64,000 bases of DNA from Lunularia cruciata (GCA_948567375.1 OX419756.1:49924333-49988332), one strand, 5' to 3'; counted from the stretch's first letter, positions 46,200-58,441 are shown. Program-made: numbers and translations. The notes: generated by a model not told the origin, from the letters alone.

Positions 46200-48095
46200 C
46201 CAAGATTGATGTGAGAGTGAATGGTCACAATATCAAGGATACACTTGTTGATGGAGGATCTATATTGAATTCTATATCAGAGAGGTTGATGAAGAAGTTG
46301 GGTATGGTTGAGAGCAGCACGCACAATTGATTGATGGCACAAAGGGTACTTTAGGATTGGGCCTTCAAACCATAGAGTTATAGTTCCTATCACTAACACC
46401 ACCAACACTTCACATTCACATACACCATCTTTTGATTATCAAGAATCAAATTCAAAAGAAGGAGCTTTAAGTGTGGATAGAAGCATGGATAAAGAGACTT
46501 CCATGGAGGAGGATGAATCTGAATCTAATTTAGATGTGTATCTCTTGTGTGCTATGGATTTTGCAACTAAGCTAGAGATTGTGAAGGTACTAAATAAATT
46601 GCAATTGACACTTGAGGAGATAGAGAGAAGGTTATCTACCCTCAAGTATGGTCCAAATGTTACCAAGGAAGAGAAGGTAAGATTTGAGGAGATTTTCCAC
46701 AAGTTCATCCATGTGTTTGCTTTCAGTTACAAGGATCTAAAGAAAGCTACCTTGGAGGAGCACAAGATTGAGGTGAAGTCACATGCAAGACCAATCTGCC
46801 CAAATAAATGTTGCATTAGTCCACCAATATCTTTGGTTATGAAAGAGGAGATTGATAAGCTCACGGAGGCCGGATTTATCTTTGAGGTGGATAATTCAGA
46901 ATAGTTGTCTCCAATTATGATTGTGAAGAAAAAGAATGGCAAGCTTTAGGTATGTGTGGATTACAAGAAGCTCAATGTTGTTGATTAGAAGGACTCTTAC
47001 CATTTACCATTCATTGATGAGATCTTGGAAGAGGTTGTAGATCATGAGAGGTATAGTTTTGGAGATATAACTTTATAGTGGGTATAACCAAATCAAGATT
47101 GCACAAGAGTATCAACAACTTGCTACATTCACCACACCTTGGGGAACTTATGCTTTAAAGGTCATGCCTTTTGGGCTCCACAATGTTCCAGCCACATTCC
47201 AATAGTTCATGAACAAGGTGTTTGAACCTTTTATTGAGAAATTGTGAGAGACTTCATTGATGACTTTTATGTTTGGGAGCAAAGAGGAGCACTTTGAGCA
47301 CCTGATCAAGGTCTTGCAATGCTTGGATGAAGCAATTGCATTACTCAACCCGAAGAATTGCATTCTTGGTTGTGAAGAAGGTCTAGTTTTGGGGGACATC
47401 ATCTCCAAGGATGGAATAGCAATTGACCTAAGAAGGTGAGGAAAATCTCAAACCTTCCATTCCCTTCAAGCTTGACAAAGTTACACCAATTCTTGGAGAT
47501 GGTTGGGTACTATAGGAGATTCATCTTCTCATTTTCCCTCAAGGTTTATGCATTTACCATCTACATGAAGAAGATTGCAGAATACATGAAGAGTTTGTAG
47601 GACAAGGAGGCTCTCAAAGCTTTTGAGGAGCTCAAGCAATCCCTTGTTGTAGCTCCAATTCTAGCTAAACTTGATTGGAGTAAGCCTTTCATTCTCTACA
47701 TTGATGATTCAAATGTAGTTATAGGATGCACTCTTAGTCAATTAGACTAAGATGTGAATGATCATCCAATAGCTTATGGTAGTAGGTAAATGGTTTCAAT
47801 AGAAAAGAACTACTCTATCACAGAGAGAGAAGGGTTGGCAATGATCTTTGGTCTAAATAATTTTAGACACTAATTGATTGGAGGGAAAACCACCATTTTC
47901 ATGGATCACAAGGCTTTGAAGTACATCTTCAACAAGCCTAATGTGGAAGGGAGGCTAGCAAGGTGGATGATACTTTTGTTTGAGTATGACTACACCATTG
48001 AGGATAGACCAAGGAAGAAACATGCAAATGCTGATTTATTATCTAGAGCTTATAATCTTGATGAAGATGAGCTAATGGATGATTCCACTAGCTGA
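46200..48095 (+). pseudogene. Family A protease, RT and RNase H fossil
   Basis: Protease with TLVDGGSILNSISERLM near 46240-46290, a long acidic linker, then RT. Its fingers and palm run from DKLTEAGFIF near 46855 through GYNQIKIAQE (near 47080) and GTYALKVMPFGL (near 47145), then the catalytic region and thumb. RNase H shows KNYSITEREGLAMIFGLNNF, MDHKALKYIFNKPN and HANADLLSRAYNL, ending at 48095. The motif set belongs to the Tat/Athila side of plant gypsy elements, as does family C. Broken; many breaks. Confidence 0.75.
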
Positions 48096-48099
48096 ATGA

Positions 48100-49265
48100 T
48101 TCTTGGATGAGAATATTCTTTTTCACCAAGGAGAAAATGGTCTACTTCAAAGAGTAGTGGGAAAGAAAGAGTCTATCTTACTCATAAAGGAGTTTCATGA
48201 AAGTTTAGTATATGGAAGACACCTTGCAAGAAGCGTGATTGCTTTCAAGATTCTAGATGTAGGTTACCATTGGAGGAGGATTTTCAAGGATTGTCTTGAT
48301 TATTGCAAAGCTTATAATTTTTATCAAGTTTTGCAAGAAAGTGTCTTCCACTCCACCATTTAGATCAATTCTATTGCTAGGATCTTTTGAGAAGTGGAGA
48401 ATTGATTTTGTAGGTCCTCTCAATAGATCTCCAAAGAAAAATGGTACATTACGGTAGTTAATTTTTATCTTACCAAGTGGGTGAAGCTAGACCATTGAGG
48501 GATAAGAATGAAGATGAAGTTGGGAGATTTCTTTAAGAATGCATTATCACCAGGTTTGCCTTTGGAGTTAATTTTTGATAGATGATGAGAGCTTGCAAGA
48601 AGCATTACTACAAACATGTTACAATATGTCTCTATCACATATAGAGTAACTAAATCCTTTAAGCCAAATTCCAATAATAGCTTGTCAAAGAGAACCAATT
48701 AGACCTTATGTATGATGCTGGCCAAAGATGCAAAAATAAAGGGAGCTAAACATCATTGGGACAAGAGGATTCATGCAATTTTGTGGGAGTATAGGACAAC
48801 CATTAAGACTTCCATTGGATATTCTCCATTTCAATTGGTATTTGATATTGATTCTAGCTTAGCTATTCACTTTGATCTTCCCACCTTCCAAAATATTCAC
48901 TCAAAATTGAAGAAAGCACAAGGAGGTGATGCAAAGAAGTCAAGGAAGGATCAAATTATGGAATTGGAAGAGGCAAGACCAATTGCTATGGTTTGAGTGG
49001 AGCAAACCCAAAAGAAACAAAAAGAGAGCTATGACAAGAGGCAAGGTAAGAAGAAGGTGGAGCCTTTCAAAGAAGGTGATCGGGTAATGTCTTTTGATTC
49101 CATTTGATTCAAGACATTGCAAAACAAGATTTTGCCTAAGTACTTTGGACCTTTCATAGTGAGGAAGGTGTGGGGCAATTACACCTATGATCTCAAGGAG
49201 TTGTGAGGAAGACACTTTGATAGCATTAACCATGATAAGTTGAAGATGTATCATAGAAGGTAGAG
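48100..49265 (+). pseudogene. Family A integrase fossil
   Basis: Zinc-binding domain (YHWRRIFKDCLDYCKAY near 48280), DDE core region (48380-48670, WRIDFVGPLNRSPK-like wording), core end and C-terminal domain (HHWDKRIHAILWEYRTTIK near 48750; GYSPFQLVFDI). A conserved tail (KYFGPFIV-like) ends near 49265. Aligns with the fragment at 14230-14970. Broken; several breaks. Confidence 0.75.
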
Positions 49266-49311
49266 AGACCTTCACTTTGAAGACAAAGTGAAATCTTAGT
49301 CCGAGGGTAAA

Positions 49312-49993
49312 TATAACACCCATTTGTGCAGGTATGTGTTATTGAGATATTTAGTTTAGTACTTGAGAGATATTATTTATATAGAGATAAAGGATGGTTC
49401 TACATTAGTCATGATTAGCTAAAGTTAGTCCTAGCTAAGATAAAGGGGATTTACTTTAGAGAAAGTGGAAAAGATAAGCACCATTATTTTGGATTCTAGT
49501 GTGTTGACTTGGTATGATTCCTAGATGTTTGGCTTTGAGGAAAGAATTGAGAACTCTTGGATCCACAAGCCTTTTTGTTTATGGATTCTTCTATAGTCCA
49601 AGGATAGCCCATGTGAAATAATCCTTGACTTAGTGGTTGGGTCAAGATAAAACCACATGCTTAGGAGAATATTCCCATGAGTATGGATATTCCTTTAGAC
49701 TTTTGATTTTATTTGATTTTTAGCCTAAGAACTTGAGTTACTCTAGTAATTAGTAACTTTGGTATGTGACTATTTCACAAGTATATAAACTAAGGGTGAG
49801 GAGTTATTGATCATCCTTTCATTTGCAACTATCTCTTTCTCATTGAGTTCTCTAGTGAGCAATGGTTTGAGTCTTGGAGTGTTAGCCTTGGAAGAGTATG
49901 ATGGAGTTGGGGTTCCCTGCCTTCTTAGTCCATGATGCGCTACCATAATAGCCATCATAGGTTCATCTTGAGTGAGAAATAAGCCGACTCACA
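49312..49993 (+). repeat. 3' LTR of the family A element
   Basis: A 682-bp LTR directly following the integrase tail and a weak purine-rich stretch (about 49300-49310). Aligns end to end with the solo LTR at 5083-5766, including a TATA box (tatataaa, about 49784). The outer edge is followed by GTGCA and copia sequence; no left partner exists to test for a target duplication. Confidence 0.85.
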
Positions 49994-50139
49994 GTGCAGT
50001 CTTACTATCTAGCTATTGTTGGAGGACAATTGATGTTATGCATAACCTTAACTTTTTGGAAATGACAATCTTTGTCAACATATTAGTAGAGTTTTTGGCA
50101 TCTTGAATCTTTTCAAGGGACAAACTGCCATCTTCAAGT

Positions 50140-51480
50140 AACTGTCAGCTGAAATGATATCTCAATTGTATGCATTTTGTTCTAGCATGGAACATTGGAT
50201 TCTTTGCTAAGTGAATGGCACTTTGACTATTTGAAAATAAAACACTACAATTTTTCTCTCTTCCTAGCTCCTTTAGAAGGTTTTGTAACCAAATCATCTC
50301 CTTGCTAGCTTTTGTAATTGCAACACATTTTGCCTTAGTTGTGGATAAAGCAACAAATTTTTGCAAACTATAAGAACCAACTCATTACTATCCCACCTAT
50401 GGTATAAACATACCCTATGGTATCCATATCACCTCCCAGGTCTACATCCACAAAACCTTGTAATGTATGGTTGCTTGTGTTGTAACACAAACCTATATAT
50501 TTGGTGCCTTTCAAATATCTAAAAATCTATTTGACAGCCTCCCAATGTTGTCTTCTTGAATTGGCCATGTACTTGATCACAACTCCCATTGCATGTGCAA
50601 TATCTGGTCTAGTACATGTCATTGCATACATTAGGCTACCTACAACTAAAGCATACGGTAACTTTGACATATCCTTTAGCTCTTCATCATCCTTGGTGAC
50701 TGTGCCTTTGATAGCTTAAAGTGATTTGCCAAAGGTGGCTTCATAGGATTTGCATCTATCATGTTGAACCTTTCTAGCACCTTTCTTATGTAGCTACCTT
50801 GAGAGAGCTTTAACATTCTAGCCACCCTATCCCTTTCAATCTTCAGCCCAAGTATTTGCTTTGATGCACTCATGTCTTTCATTGCAAACTCTCTTGATAG
50901 TTCTTTCTTCTATCTCTCAACCTCTAGTAAGTTTGGTCCAACTATCAGCACGTCATCAACATACAAAAGTAACATGATAAAGTTATTATCAAGAGACTTG
51001 GTATAACAGCAATGATCCTCTTGACATCATGTGAATTAATTATTGATCATGAACTTGTCAAATTTCCTCTACCATAATCTTGGTACTTGTTTCAGACCAT
51101 ATAGGATTTTTTGCAACTTGCATACCAAGCTCTCCTTGCCAAGGATTGCAAAGCAAACAGGTTGTTGCATGTAGATGTCTTCATCAATCTCACCATGTAG
51201 AAAAGCAATAGTGACATCCATTTGCTCTAAATATAGGTCTTCTACCTCCATTATATTGAGAACCACTCTAATTGTTGAGTGCTTGACTACTGGTGAAAAA
51301 ATCTTAGTGTAATCAATCCCCTCCTTCTATTGGAAGCCTTTTAGAACTAACCTTACCTTGAACCATTTGCTACCATTGTGCTCCTCCTTTACCTTGTAGA
51401 CCCACTTATTATGTAATTCCTTCTTGCCTTTTGGTAGTAAGCTAAGCTCTCAAGTTTGATTTTTATCCAAGGACTTCATC
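50140..51480 (-). pseudogene. Copia E reverse transcriptase and RNase H fossil
   Basis: Read on minus: RT opens near 51420, with DVTIAFLHGEIDEDIYMQQP near 51210 and LVCKLQKILYGLKQ near 51110. The catalytic region follows near 50950, then MKDMSASKQILGLKIERD near 50870. RNase H is at 50370-50140 (VALSTTKAKCVAITKASKE, SNSQSAIHLAKNPMFHARTK). These are standard copia landmarks. Broken; a few breaks. Confidence 0.83.
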
Positions 51481-51779
51481 TTGTCCTTCATGGCAAGCTC
51501 TCACTCATCAAGGCTTCACTTTGCATGGCTTCTTCATAACATTTAGGTTCACTTCCATTTGTCAATAGCAAGTAATGTAGAGAGAGAGAGCACCTCATTG
51601 GTGGTTTTGTGATTCTTGTAGATCTCCTCAATTGTGGTGCACATGGTTGAGGTTATGGCAAAGTACTTTCTGAGCTCTTAGGATTTCCCCCCAAACGCTT
51701 ATGATATAACATCTTCTTATTTTATCTCCTACAGCTCAAATTGATTTTATTCTTTGCTTTGCTCATCTACACCATCAAA

Positions 51780-52700
51780 ATTTAGAGGTTTCTATCCTTG
51801 TAAAGAAGACACTCATTGAATATCACATCTTTTCTTTTGATGATTTTCTTGTTCTCGACATCCCAAAACTTGTATCCAAAGTCATCTGCACCATATCCAA
51901 TAAAGAAGCACTTCTTGGACGTTGCATCTAACTTGTCCCTTTTCTTTGCATTGGCATGCACATAAGAGACACACTCAAAGACTCTCAAGTGCAACAAACT
52001 CATCGGTTTTCCTATCCACTCCTCTTTGGGCAACTTGTGGTCTAAGGGAACTGATGGGCCCCTATTTATCAAGTATGTTGCAATGTTGATTGCTTTAGCC
52101 CAAAACACCTTGGGCAGACTAGCATGGATCTTCATGCTATTGGCTCTTTCATTTATAGTTTGATTGTTGCACTCAGCCACTCCATTCTGCTATGGTGTGC
52201 TCTATAAGGTCTTCTCCATTCTGATTCCATGTACTGCACAAAATTCCTTGAACTCACTACTATCACACTCACCACCATTGTTATATATTAATCACTTTAG
52301 CTTTGCACTAGACTCATTTTAGACCAGACTTTTCCACTTCTTGAAAGTAGCAAATACCTTTGATTGGTGCTTCAAGAAATATACCCAAACCTTCCTGGTT
52401 GAGTCATCTATAAACGTGACATAATATTGTGAACCCCAAAGAGATGAAATTGGAGAAGGACCCCACACATTTGTGTGTACAAGCTCCAGCTTCCTTGTCC
52501 TAGGTGCTCTTTCACCCTTCAAGAAGCTTACCATTTTCTGTTTCCCAAATATGCAATCTTCACAAAAGCCTAGATCAACAGTTCTCAAATATGGTAGCTT
52601 GTCCTTCTTCATATCACCTTCATGCCTTTTTCACTCATATGTCCAAGCTTGCAATGCCAAAGATTACTCTTTGATATTTTTTCTAAAAAGTGCCACGATG
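51780..52700 (-). pseudogene. Copia E integrase fossil
   Basis: GAG-pre-integrase and zinc region (FCEDCIFGKQK near 52560), integrase core (ELVHTNVWGPSPISSLWGSQ, YYVTFIDDSTRKVWVYFLK), then the core end (WAKAINIATYLINRGPS near 52080) and C-terminal part (FIGYGADDFGYKFWD near 51890). Typical of Tnt1/Tork-type copia. Broken; a few breaks. Confidence 0.83.
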
Positions 52701-52704
52701 TCTT

Positions 52705-53880
52705 TGGTATTTTTGGTCATGTAGAGAGTCCCCAGCTTGTTCCCCTGTGCAACCACCATAACTCCTTTGGTGATTTTCCATGAACCACCTACAAAGGTTG
52801 TGACATAGCCTTCATTGCCAAGTTGCCCAATTGAGATTAGATTCCTCTTCAAGTCTGGAACATGCCTAACATTCTTCAGTTTCCACACGAACTGATTTGG
52901 CATTTTAATATAAATGTTACCTCTCCCCAAAATATAGAAAGGCTCATTTTCTGCAAGATAAAAAATTTAAAATTCACTAGCAATGTAATTTAACATACAC
53001 TTCTTTCATGAGGTAGAGTGAAAAGAAGCTCCTAAATCAAAAATCCATGACTCCATAAGTCTATCTGCATTAAGGATCAAAACATCATTGACTTCCTCTA
53101 CAGCTGCATTCACTAAATCCTCATTCTACCCCTTGCTTTGATTCTTCTTTATGAGCCAACATTTCTTTCTTGTGTGCCCCTTCTTACCACAATGCCAACA
53201 TCCATCACCTTTTGATTTGGACTTGCTTCTCTTTCTTGAACTTGGATCTACTTTGATTGTCACTATGTTGGGTAGTTCTTCCTTTGGTTTCAAGAGTATT
53301 CAGGGCCAATCCAAAGTTTATGCTCAACTCTCTTGTTCTAATATATTCAATGAGTATCAGATTTTGGACCTCCTCAAACCTCAATTTGTTTGACCCACAA
53401 GAACTGCATACTGCAATTACAATTGCACTACAACTTTCAAGTAAAGAGGATAGGAGAATTAAAGCATGCACTTCATCCTTACAACTAATTTCCACTAATT
53501 TTAATTAGCTCATGATCAGGTTGAACTCATTAATATGTCTATAACAAAGTGACCTTCATTCATCTTTGGGTTGAAAAGATGACGCATCAAGTACACCTTG
53601 TTTGAAGCTAATGGTTTTTCATACATGTTAGACAAAGCTTTTAGTAGACCTGCAATAGTCTTCTCCTCTAGGACATTGAGCCCCACATTTCAAGCTAATG
53701 TCAAGAAAACAACTATTAAAGCTTGTCTATCCATTAAATCCCAATCTTCATGCAACACCTTTGAGAGGTACATGAAGCTTTTTCTGATCCTCAATTTGCA
53801 TTTTCTAGAAACCAAAGTCTTTACCATTGACTCTATCTATCTTGACCTTTCCTTCCTCTCCTACCATTGCTCTCACTCTT
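52705..53880 (-). pseudogene. Copia E gag and protease fossil
   Basis: Gag with capsid-like helices (near 53750-53400), a CCHC knuckle CWHCGKKGHTRKKC near 53165-53205, and protease with ESWIFDLGASFHSTS near 53040. The latter part (NQFVWKLKNVRHVPDLKRNL, near 52880) is the standard copia protease to integrase stretch. The spacing to the primer site fits a short leader. Broken; several breaks. Confidence 0.75.
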
Positions 53881-53896
53881 TCCTTCAAACCTATTT

Positions 53897-54396
53897 CTCT
53901 GATACCAATTGTTGGGGATCTCTACTCATTTATCTATTCCTTTTACTACATCCATGGCAACAAAGATCCATGATTTTTATTGCCTCTCAATACAGGTTAC
54001 AGAGATGACTAGGGAGCTCTATCCCAACCAACTCTTTCCCTATCAAGTTTATTCCTATGTTTATCTTGGTCCGCCTTCTCCTGATTATCTCCTACTCATC
54101 TTATCAAAATCAAACCTCACCTAGCTAGCTTCATGAAAATCAAAGTTACCAAAAGTTCCCATTGATTCTTTTTTCACATATGCACCTCACTTCAACTCCT
54201 TGCAAAGCTCACTCTCCAGGTCATAGGGTTACAATTTCAGAAAAAAAAAAACCAAAAAAAGACACATTCATAGTGTCACATCTATATCCTAGATTTTCAA
54301 ACACCTATCTAAGCCTTGGATAATATATCTTGTGGATGATCTGAGCCACAAATCTCAACATCATAGATGGGATAAATTGGATGGATCAGGCTCCAC
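53897..54396 (-). repeat. Copia E 5' LTR and tRNA-iMet primer site
   Basis: Primer site TGGTATCAGAG on minus (about 53897-53908) matches initiator-Met tRNA, the usual plant copia primer. The LTR extends from 53910 to about 54396 (487 bp), reading TGTGGAGCCTGATCC at its start and CCCCAACA at its end on minus. It is followed on the right by a family A solo LTR. No target duplication can be tested. Confidence 0.75.
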
Positions 54397-54397
54397 A

Positions 54398-55027
54398 TTG
54401 TAAAAACTATTCATATAGAGATAAAGGATGGTTCTACATTAATCATGATTAGCTAAATTTAGTCATAGTTAAGATAAAGAGGACCTTACTTTAGGAGACG
54501 TGGAAAAAATGAGCACCATTATTTTGGATTCTAGTGTAAGGACTTGGTATTATTCCTTGATGTTTGGCTTTGAAGGAATAGTTGAGAACTCTTGGATCCA
54601 CAAGCCTTTTTGCTTTAGATTCTTCTATAGTCCAAGGATAGCCCATGTGCAAGAATCTTTGACTTAATAGTTGGGTCAAGATAACACCACATGCTTAGGA
54701 GAATATTCCCATGAGTATGGATATTCCTTTAGACTTTTGAATTTATTTGAATTTTAGCCTACTAACTTGAGTTACTCTAGTAATTATTAACTTTGATGTG
54801 TAACTATTTCACAAGTATATAAACTAGGGATGAGTAGATACTCATCATCCTTTCATTTACAACTATCTTTCTCTCATTGAGTTCTTTAGTGAGCAATGGT
54901 TAGAGTCTTGGAGTGTTAGCCTTGGAGGAGTATGATGGAGTTGGGGTTCCTTGCCTTCTTAGTCCATGATGTGCTACCATAATAGCCACTGGAGGCTTAT
55001 TTTGAGTGAGAGATAGGCCGGTTCATA
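54398..55027 (+). repeat. Solo LTR of family A, shortened
   Basis: A 630-bp family A LTR in plus orientation, matching 5083-5766 but lacking some 55 bp near its start. It keeps the TATA box (about 54818) and the end. No element sequence follows on either side. Flanks show no convincing target duplication. Confidence 0.8.
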
Positions 55028-55169
55028 GGACAAAGTCCAATGACCATCACTTGGAGTCTCTTAGCTAGAGTAGGTGTGGCTTGATTTTAATCAATGTTTG
55101 ATTGTTGGCAGAGTTTTGAGTGCGAGATCAAGTTTAGATCCAATTTGAGTGTGACTCAAGTGGAAGAGT

Positions 55170-56383
55170 GAATTTTAAACTGCCACAATAATCAGTTCTG
55201 TTTGATTGAACTCAAAACCACCTAGAGAAGTAATATTCTCTGCCTGGTCTATGTAAAGCATTGACCATGTATACTACCGCTTGTGTTAAACCTAATCAAT
55301 GTACGGTCTCAGGTCTCATCACTTCATTCCACCCTCAGTTCCCTCCAATGGCGAGAGAGAGAGAGAGAGATGTTACTTGCTTCTCTCAACCGGCAGCACC
55401 CAGGAGTAAGAAAAAAAGTTCACCTCATTGCATGTGAACATAATTGAACTTGTCACCCAGCTACCCAGCCATACTTACACGAGTAACATCCATCTGCATC
55501 TGCATCTGCATCCGTCCTTCAGATTTTAAAGTTCTCAAAGGTCTCAAACAGACGATATTCATCTTGCTCCAGTAAGTGATGTCAAATTTCATACATACAT
55601 AATCGGAACATCATCGAAATTATAACCCAAGCTTATTACCATCATTTTCAAACTCCATACTTAAACTCTCCAGGTTCAAACTGACATCTTTCCCACACCT
55701 GTACGGTAAACATCAGCATCCAGATGTGCTGGGGGTTGCAATTCGCGACTTGGAATGGGCAAAACCAAAATTATTTTATTTCTTTCATAGCTCGGGTCAT
55801 GTCTTCAGTTTAATACAACTTCTGTACAGCTTAGTCGACATACTCCCACAACAGGGCAGCAGCTTCTGAAAGGATTTAGAATGCCATGAAGCATGGCGAG
55901 GAATTTGTCAGCACACGGGTAAGACTCGGAGCTAGCATTCATGTACAGCTACAATAAATATGATGGAGGTTGATTGTGGAACGGGTTGTTATTTTCCCAC
56001 GGCGGTATCACTCACTCCACTCAGGTTCAGTCTCAAAGACCGTCTTCATGGAGCAAGGTTTACATGGTCTCTCGTGGAGCAAGGTGACAGACTGTAAACT
56101 AAAGTAAGCGCTTGATTGATCAGGAAGATGCGGCAAGGTACTGCAGATCGTTGATAGCGTTGAAGTCCGTGGAAGGATGTGAATGCAGCAGGATGGTCAG
56201 TTCATCCACGACATAACTCAGTAGCTCAAAGCTTACTCTAGAATTTGCCACAATAGATTAGCCTCCCCCAGACAAAGTGAAGGTAGCAGCAATTGTAGTT
56301 GCCACCCAGGTGAAATCCGTTAACTGATGTATGATAGTGTATCCGTAAACTGATGAATTGATTATTGTGGCACTTTAAAATTC
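55170..56383. repeat. 29-bp inverted repeat bounding 1.2 kb
   Basis: 55170-55198 and 56355-56383 are inverted copies with 27 of 29 bases matching (GAATTTTAAA...CCACAATAATC core). A related stretch in the left-arm orientation lies at 56241-56260. Terminal inverted repeats of a non-autonomous DNA transposon are one reading. No transposase is present and no flanking target duplication was established, so the class stays open. Confidence 0.6.
55771..56240 (-). pseudogene. Possible 3' exon end and 3' UTR of a host gene
   Basis: On minus, a splice-acceptor-like TTCTAG near 56239 leads into an open stretch of about 38 codons ending in TGA at 56122-56120 (VSFELLSYVVDELTILLHSH, then DFNAINDLQYLAASS). 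The sequence after it looks like a plant 3' UTR, with AATAAA at 55780-55775. Extended upstream the same frame stays open to about 56320 apart from one in-frame stop (TAA at 56260-56258), which an intron could explain. I do not recognise the protein. It may be a captured or orphaned gene end, or chance. Confidence 0.3.
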
Positions 56384-56458
56384 ATGTATGACTTATGTGT
56401 GAGTTTTGTTTCTATAGTTTATGATGTTGAAAAAATATATATACACGTTGTGAGCCGG

Positions 56459-57136
56459 CATGTCTCTCACTCAAGATGAACCTCTGATGGTTATTATGGT
56501 AGTGCACCATGGACTAAGAAGGCAAGGAAACCCAACTCTATTATACTCTTCCAAGGCTAACACTCCAAGACTCAAATCATTGCTCACTAGAGAACTCAAT
56601 GATAGAGATAGTTGCAAATGAAAGGATAGTCAGTACCTCTTCACCCCTAGTTTATATACTTGTGAAATAGTTACACACCAAAGTTAGTAATTACTAGAAT
56701 AACTCAAGTTCCTAGGCCAAAAGTCAAATAAAGTCAAAAGTCTAAAAGAAAATCCATACTCATGGGAATATTCTCCTAAGCATGTGGTCTTATCTTGACC
56801 CAACCACTAAGTCAAGGATTACTTCACATGGGCTATCCTTGGACTATAGAAGAATTCAAAGCATAAAGGCTTGTGGGTCCAAGAGTTCTCAACTTTTTCC
56901 TCAAAGCCAAACACCTAGGAATAATACCAAGTTCATACACTAGAATCCAAAATAGTGGTGTTCATCTTTTCCACTTCCTCTAAAGTAAATCCCCTTTATC
57001 TTAACTATGAATAACTTTAGCTAATCATGATTAATATGGAACCATACTTTATCTTTATATAAATAATATATCTCAAGTACTTGTAAAATCAGACTAAATA
57101 TCTCAATAGCACATACATGTACAAATGGATGTTACA
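56459..57136 (-). repeat. Solo LTR of family A (minus)
   Basis: A 678-bp family A LTR in minus orientation (TGTGAGCCGG on plus at its left edge). Complete at both ends, with no adjoining element sequence. Inverted relative to the solo LTR at 54398. No clear target duplication: left CACGT, right TAACA. Confidence 0.83.
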
Positions 57137-58441
57137 TAACACTTATAATGCAAGAATGCAAGAAAGGCACAAAATAGTATTTCTAGAGTGTGGGGCAAAG
57201 GTCAATTATATGTTCAACTACAACTTGAAAGCTTTACTCATTGCTTGCTATTATAAGCTAGTGATAAAATTTGTCTCTTTACCTACCAATGTAGGATTCT
57301 TGTGATACTTAGAGTGGTCGGAATTGCTCCTTTGTCAAGGCTCATCATTCTGGATATTATTGTTCTCAAGAGAACTTACAATCACCTAGTACATGATAGC
57401 AAATCCTGATATACAAATTTTCCCAAATTTTGATGGCAAATTTTATGTAACATTAGGCTTGCCCTTGAGATACTCCAAGAATTACAAAGAATATAACTAG
57501 CTTTTATGGTCATGAACTATTCTATCAAGGTAGCAACTTATGCTTCTTTGCCACAAGAGTGGAATTCTTGGAAGATATCTCCCTGTTCTTGGTTGTCAAA
57601 ATGACATTGTGCTGCAAAAGACTTATTGTGCATCAGGTTGTGAGGGACTTTTTGTTAGTTGGATTATTTTTTTGTTCAAGTTAAACATGTTCCCAACTTT
57701 TTGAGTTTAACCTTAGTTTTGAACCCTAAGTTTTAATTTTTGGCACATGAGTTTTTCACAAGTTTTAAATCAATGTTTTACTTTGCAGATGACATTAATA
57801 GTTATAAGTTTATAGGATAAAAAGTTTTGGCTACTTAAGGCTGCCATTTAATATAAATATCCATTCAATAACATAAAAGACAAAGAAGTTGATAGAGCTA
57901 CTTTCTTTTATGTAACTTTGCTTAATTCTGAATTTTGGGATAATTCTTTGCACAATACATATGGAAAAATCTTTGTAGGGAGTGAGATTGAGTGTCTTGT
58001 GTTTGAATCCTTGGTATTTGTAGCCTGGTGTGTTTGATCCTTGGTATAATCCTCATAAAGAAATAACTTGATAGAACTTAAGTGATCTTCAATATTTATA
58101 GTACTCTATAGAAGCAAAGATAAAGAGGGATCATAGAGGCAAAGAATCTTTAGAAAAAGACATGCCTTTGGTGAAGTGTACAACATCTTTTTTGGAATAT
58201 GAATCTTTGTAGTGAAAACACACTTCATGTCATAATGAACCATCACATTTAGAGTCTAGTTGGAATTCATCTTACATAATTGCAATCCTTTATTTTCATC
58301 TTCCTATAGTGCACTTTCTTGGTACCATGGCCTTTGATGGGGAGTGGTTTTTGCCCAAGATATGAAAAAATAAAACAGTTACAAATTCATTGTAACATTT
58401 TCTTTCATGTTTGATCAATTTTTTAATTTTATTCTTGTGTA

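Larger units (their letters stand above)
43634..49993 (+). mobile_element. Family A element with palindromic 5' end and 3' LTR
   Basis: Plus-strand family A gypsy element. From the left: palindrome including the leader (43634-44766), gag 44767-46190, protease about 46200-46320, RT about 46830-47520, RNase H about 47640-48095, integrase about 48100-49260, and 3' LTR 49312-49993. No 5' LTR is present; the palindrome abuts family D LTR sequence instead. The right edge borders copia sequence. Broken; many breaks in pol. Confidence 0.82.
49994..54396 (-). mobile_element. Ty1/copia element E, 5' LTR to RNase H
   Basis: Minus-strand copia element with domain order gag, protease, integrase, RT, RNase H (integrase before RT defines copia). 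The 5' LTR is at 53910-54396, next to a tRNA-iMet primer site. Wording such as QILGLKI in RT and GYGADDFGYKFWD after integrase suggests the Tork (Tnt1-like) lineage. It ends at 49994, just after RNase H, where the family A LTR begins, so its 3' LTR is missing. Broken; several breaks. Confidence 0.85.
55028..56458. other. Low-copy-looking stretch between inverted LTRs
   Basis: A 1.43-kb stretch unlike the retroelements: more balanced composition, more CpG, no repeat of itself elsewhere in the window. It holds a 29-bp inverted repeat (55170-55198 and 56355-56383), a (GA)n tract (55353-55371), a CATCTG hexamer array (about 55490-55510), and a possible end of a host gene on minus (55771-56240). 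It may be ancestral host DNA or a captured fragment inside a non-autonomous DNA transposon. Confidence 0.5.

Noticed and set aside
49312-55027. Family A LTRs at 49312 and 54398 as the LTR pair of one element containing copia E
   Set aside because: The left LTR is directly joined to family A gag-pol on its left and is the 3' LTR of that element. The right one is a separate, shortened solo LTR next to the copia 5' LTR.
55348-55437. A small plus-strand frame beginning MARERER with a GTAAG-like donor after it
   Set aside because: It is driven by the (GA)n tract, is under 30 codons and has no supporting context; too weak to annotate.
57117-57305. 62-codon plus-strand open stretch starting at the edge of a family A LTR
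   Set aside because: It starts inside the LTR, lacks any recognisable motif and is expected by chance in AT-rich DNA.
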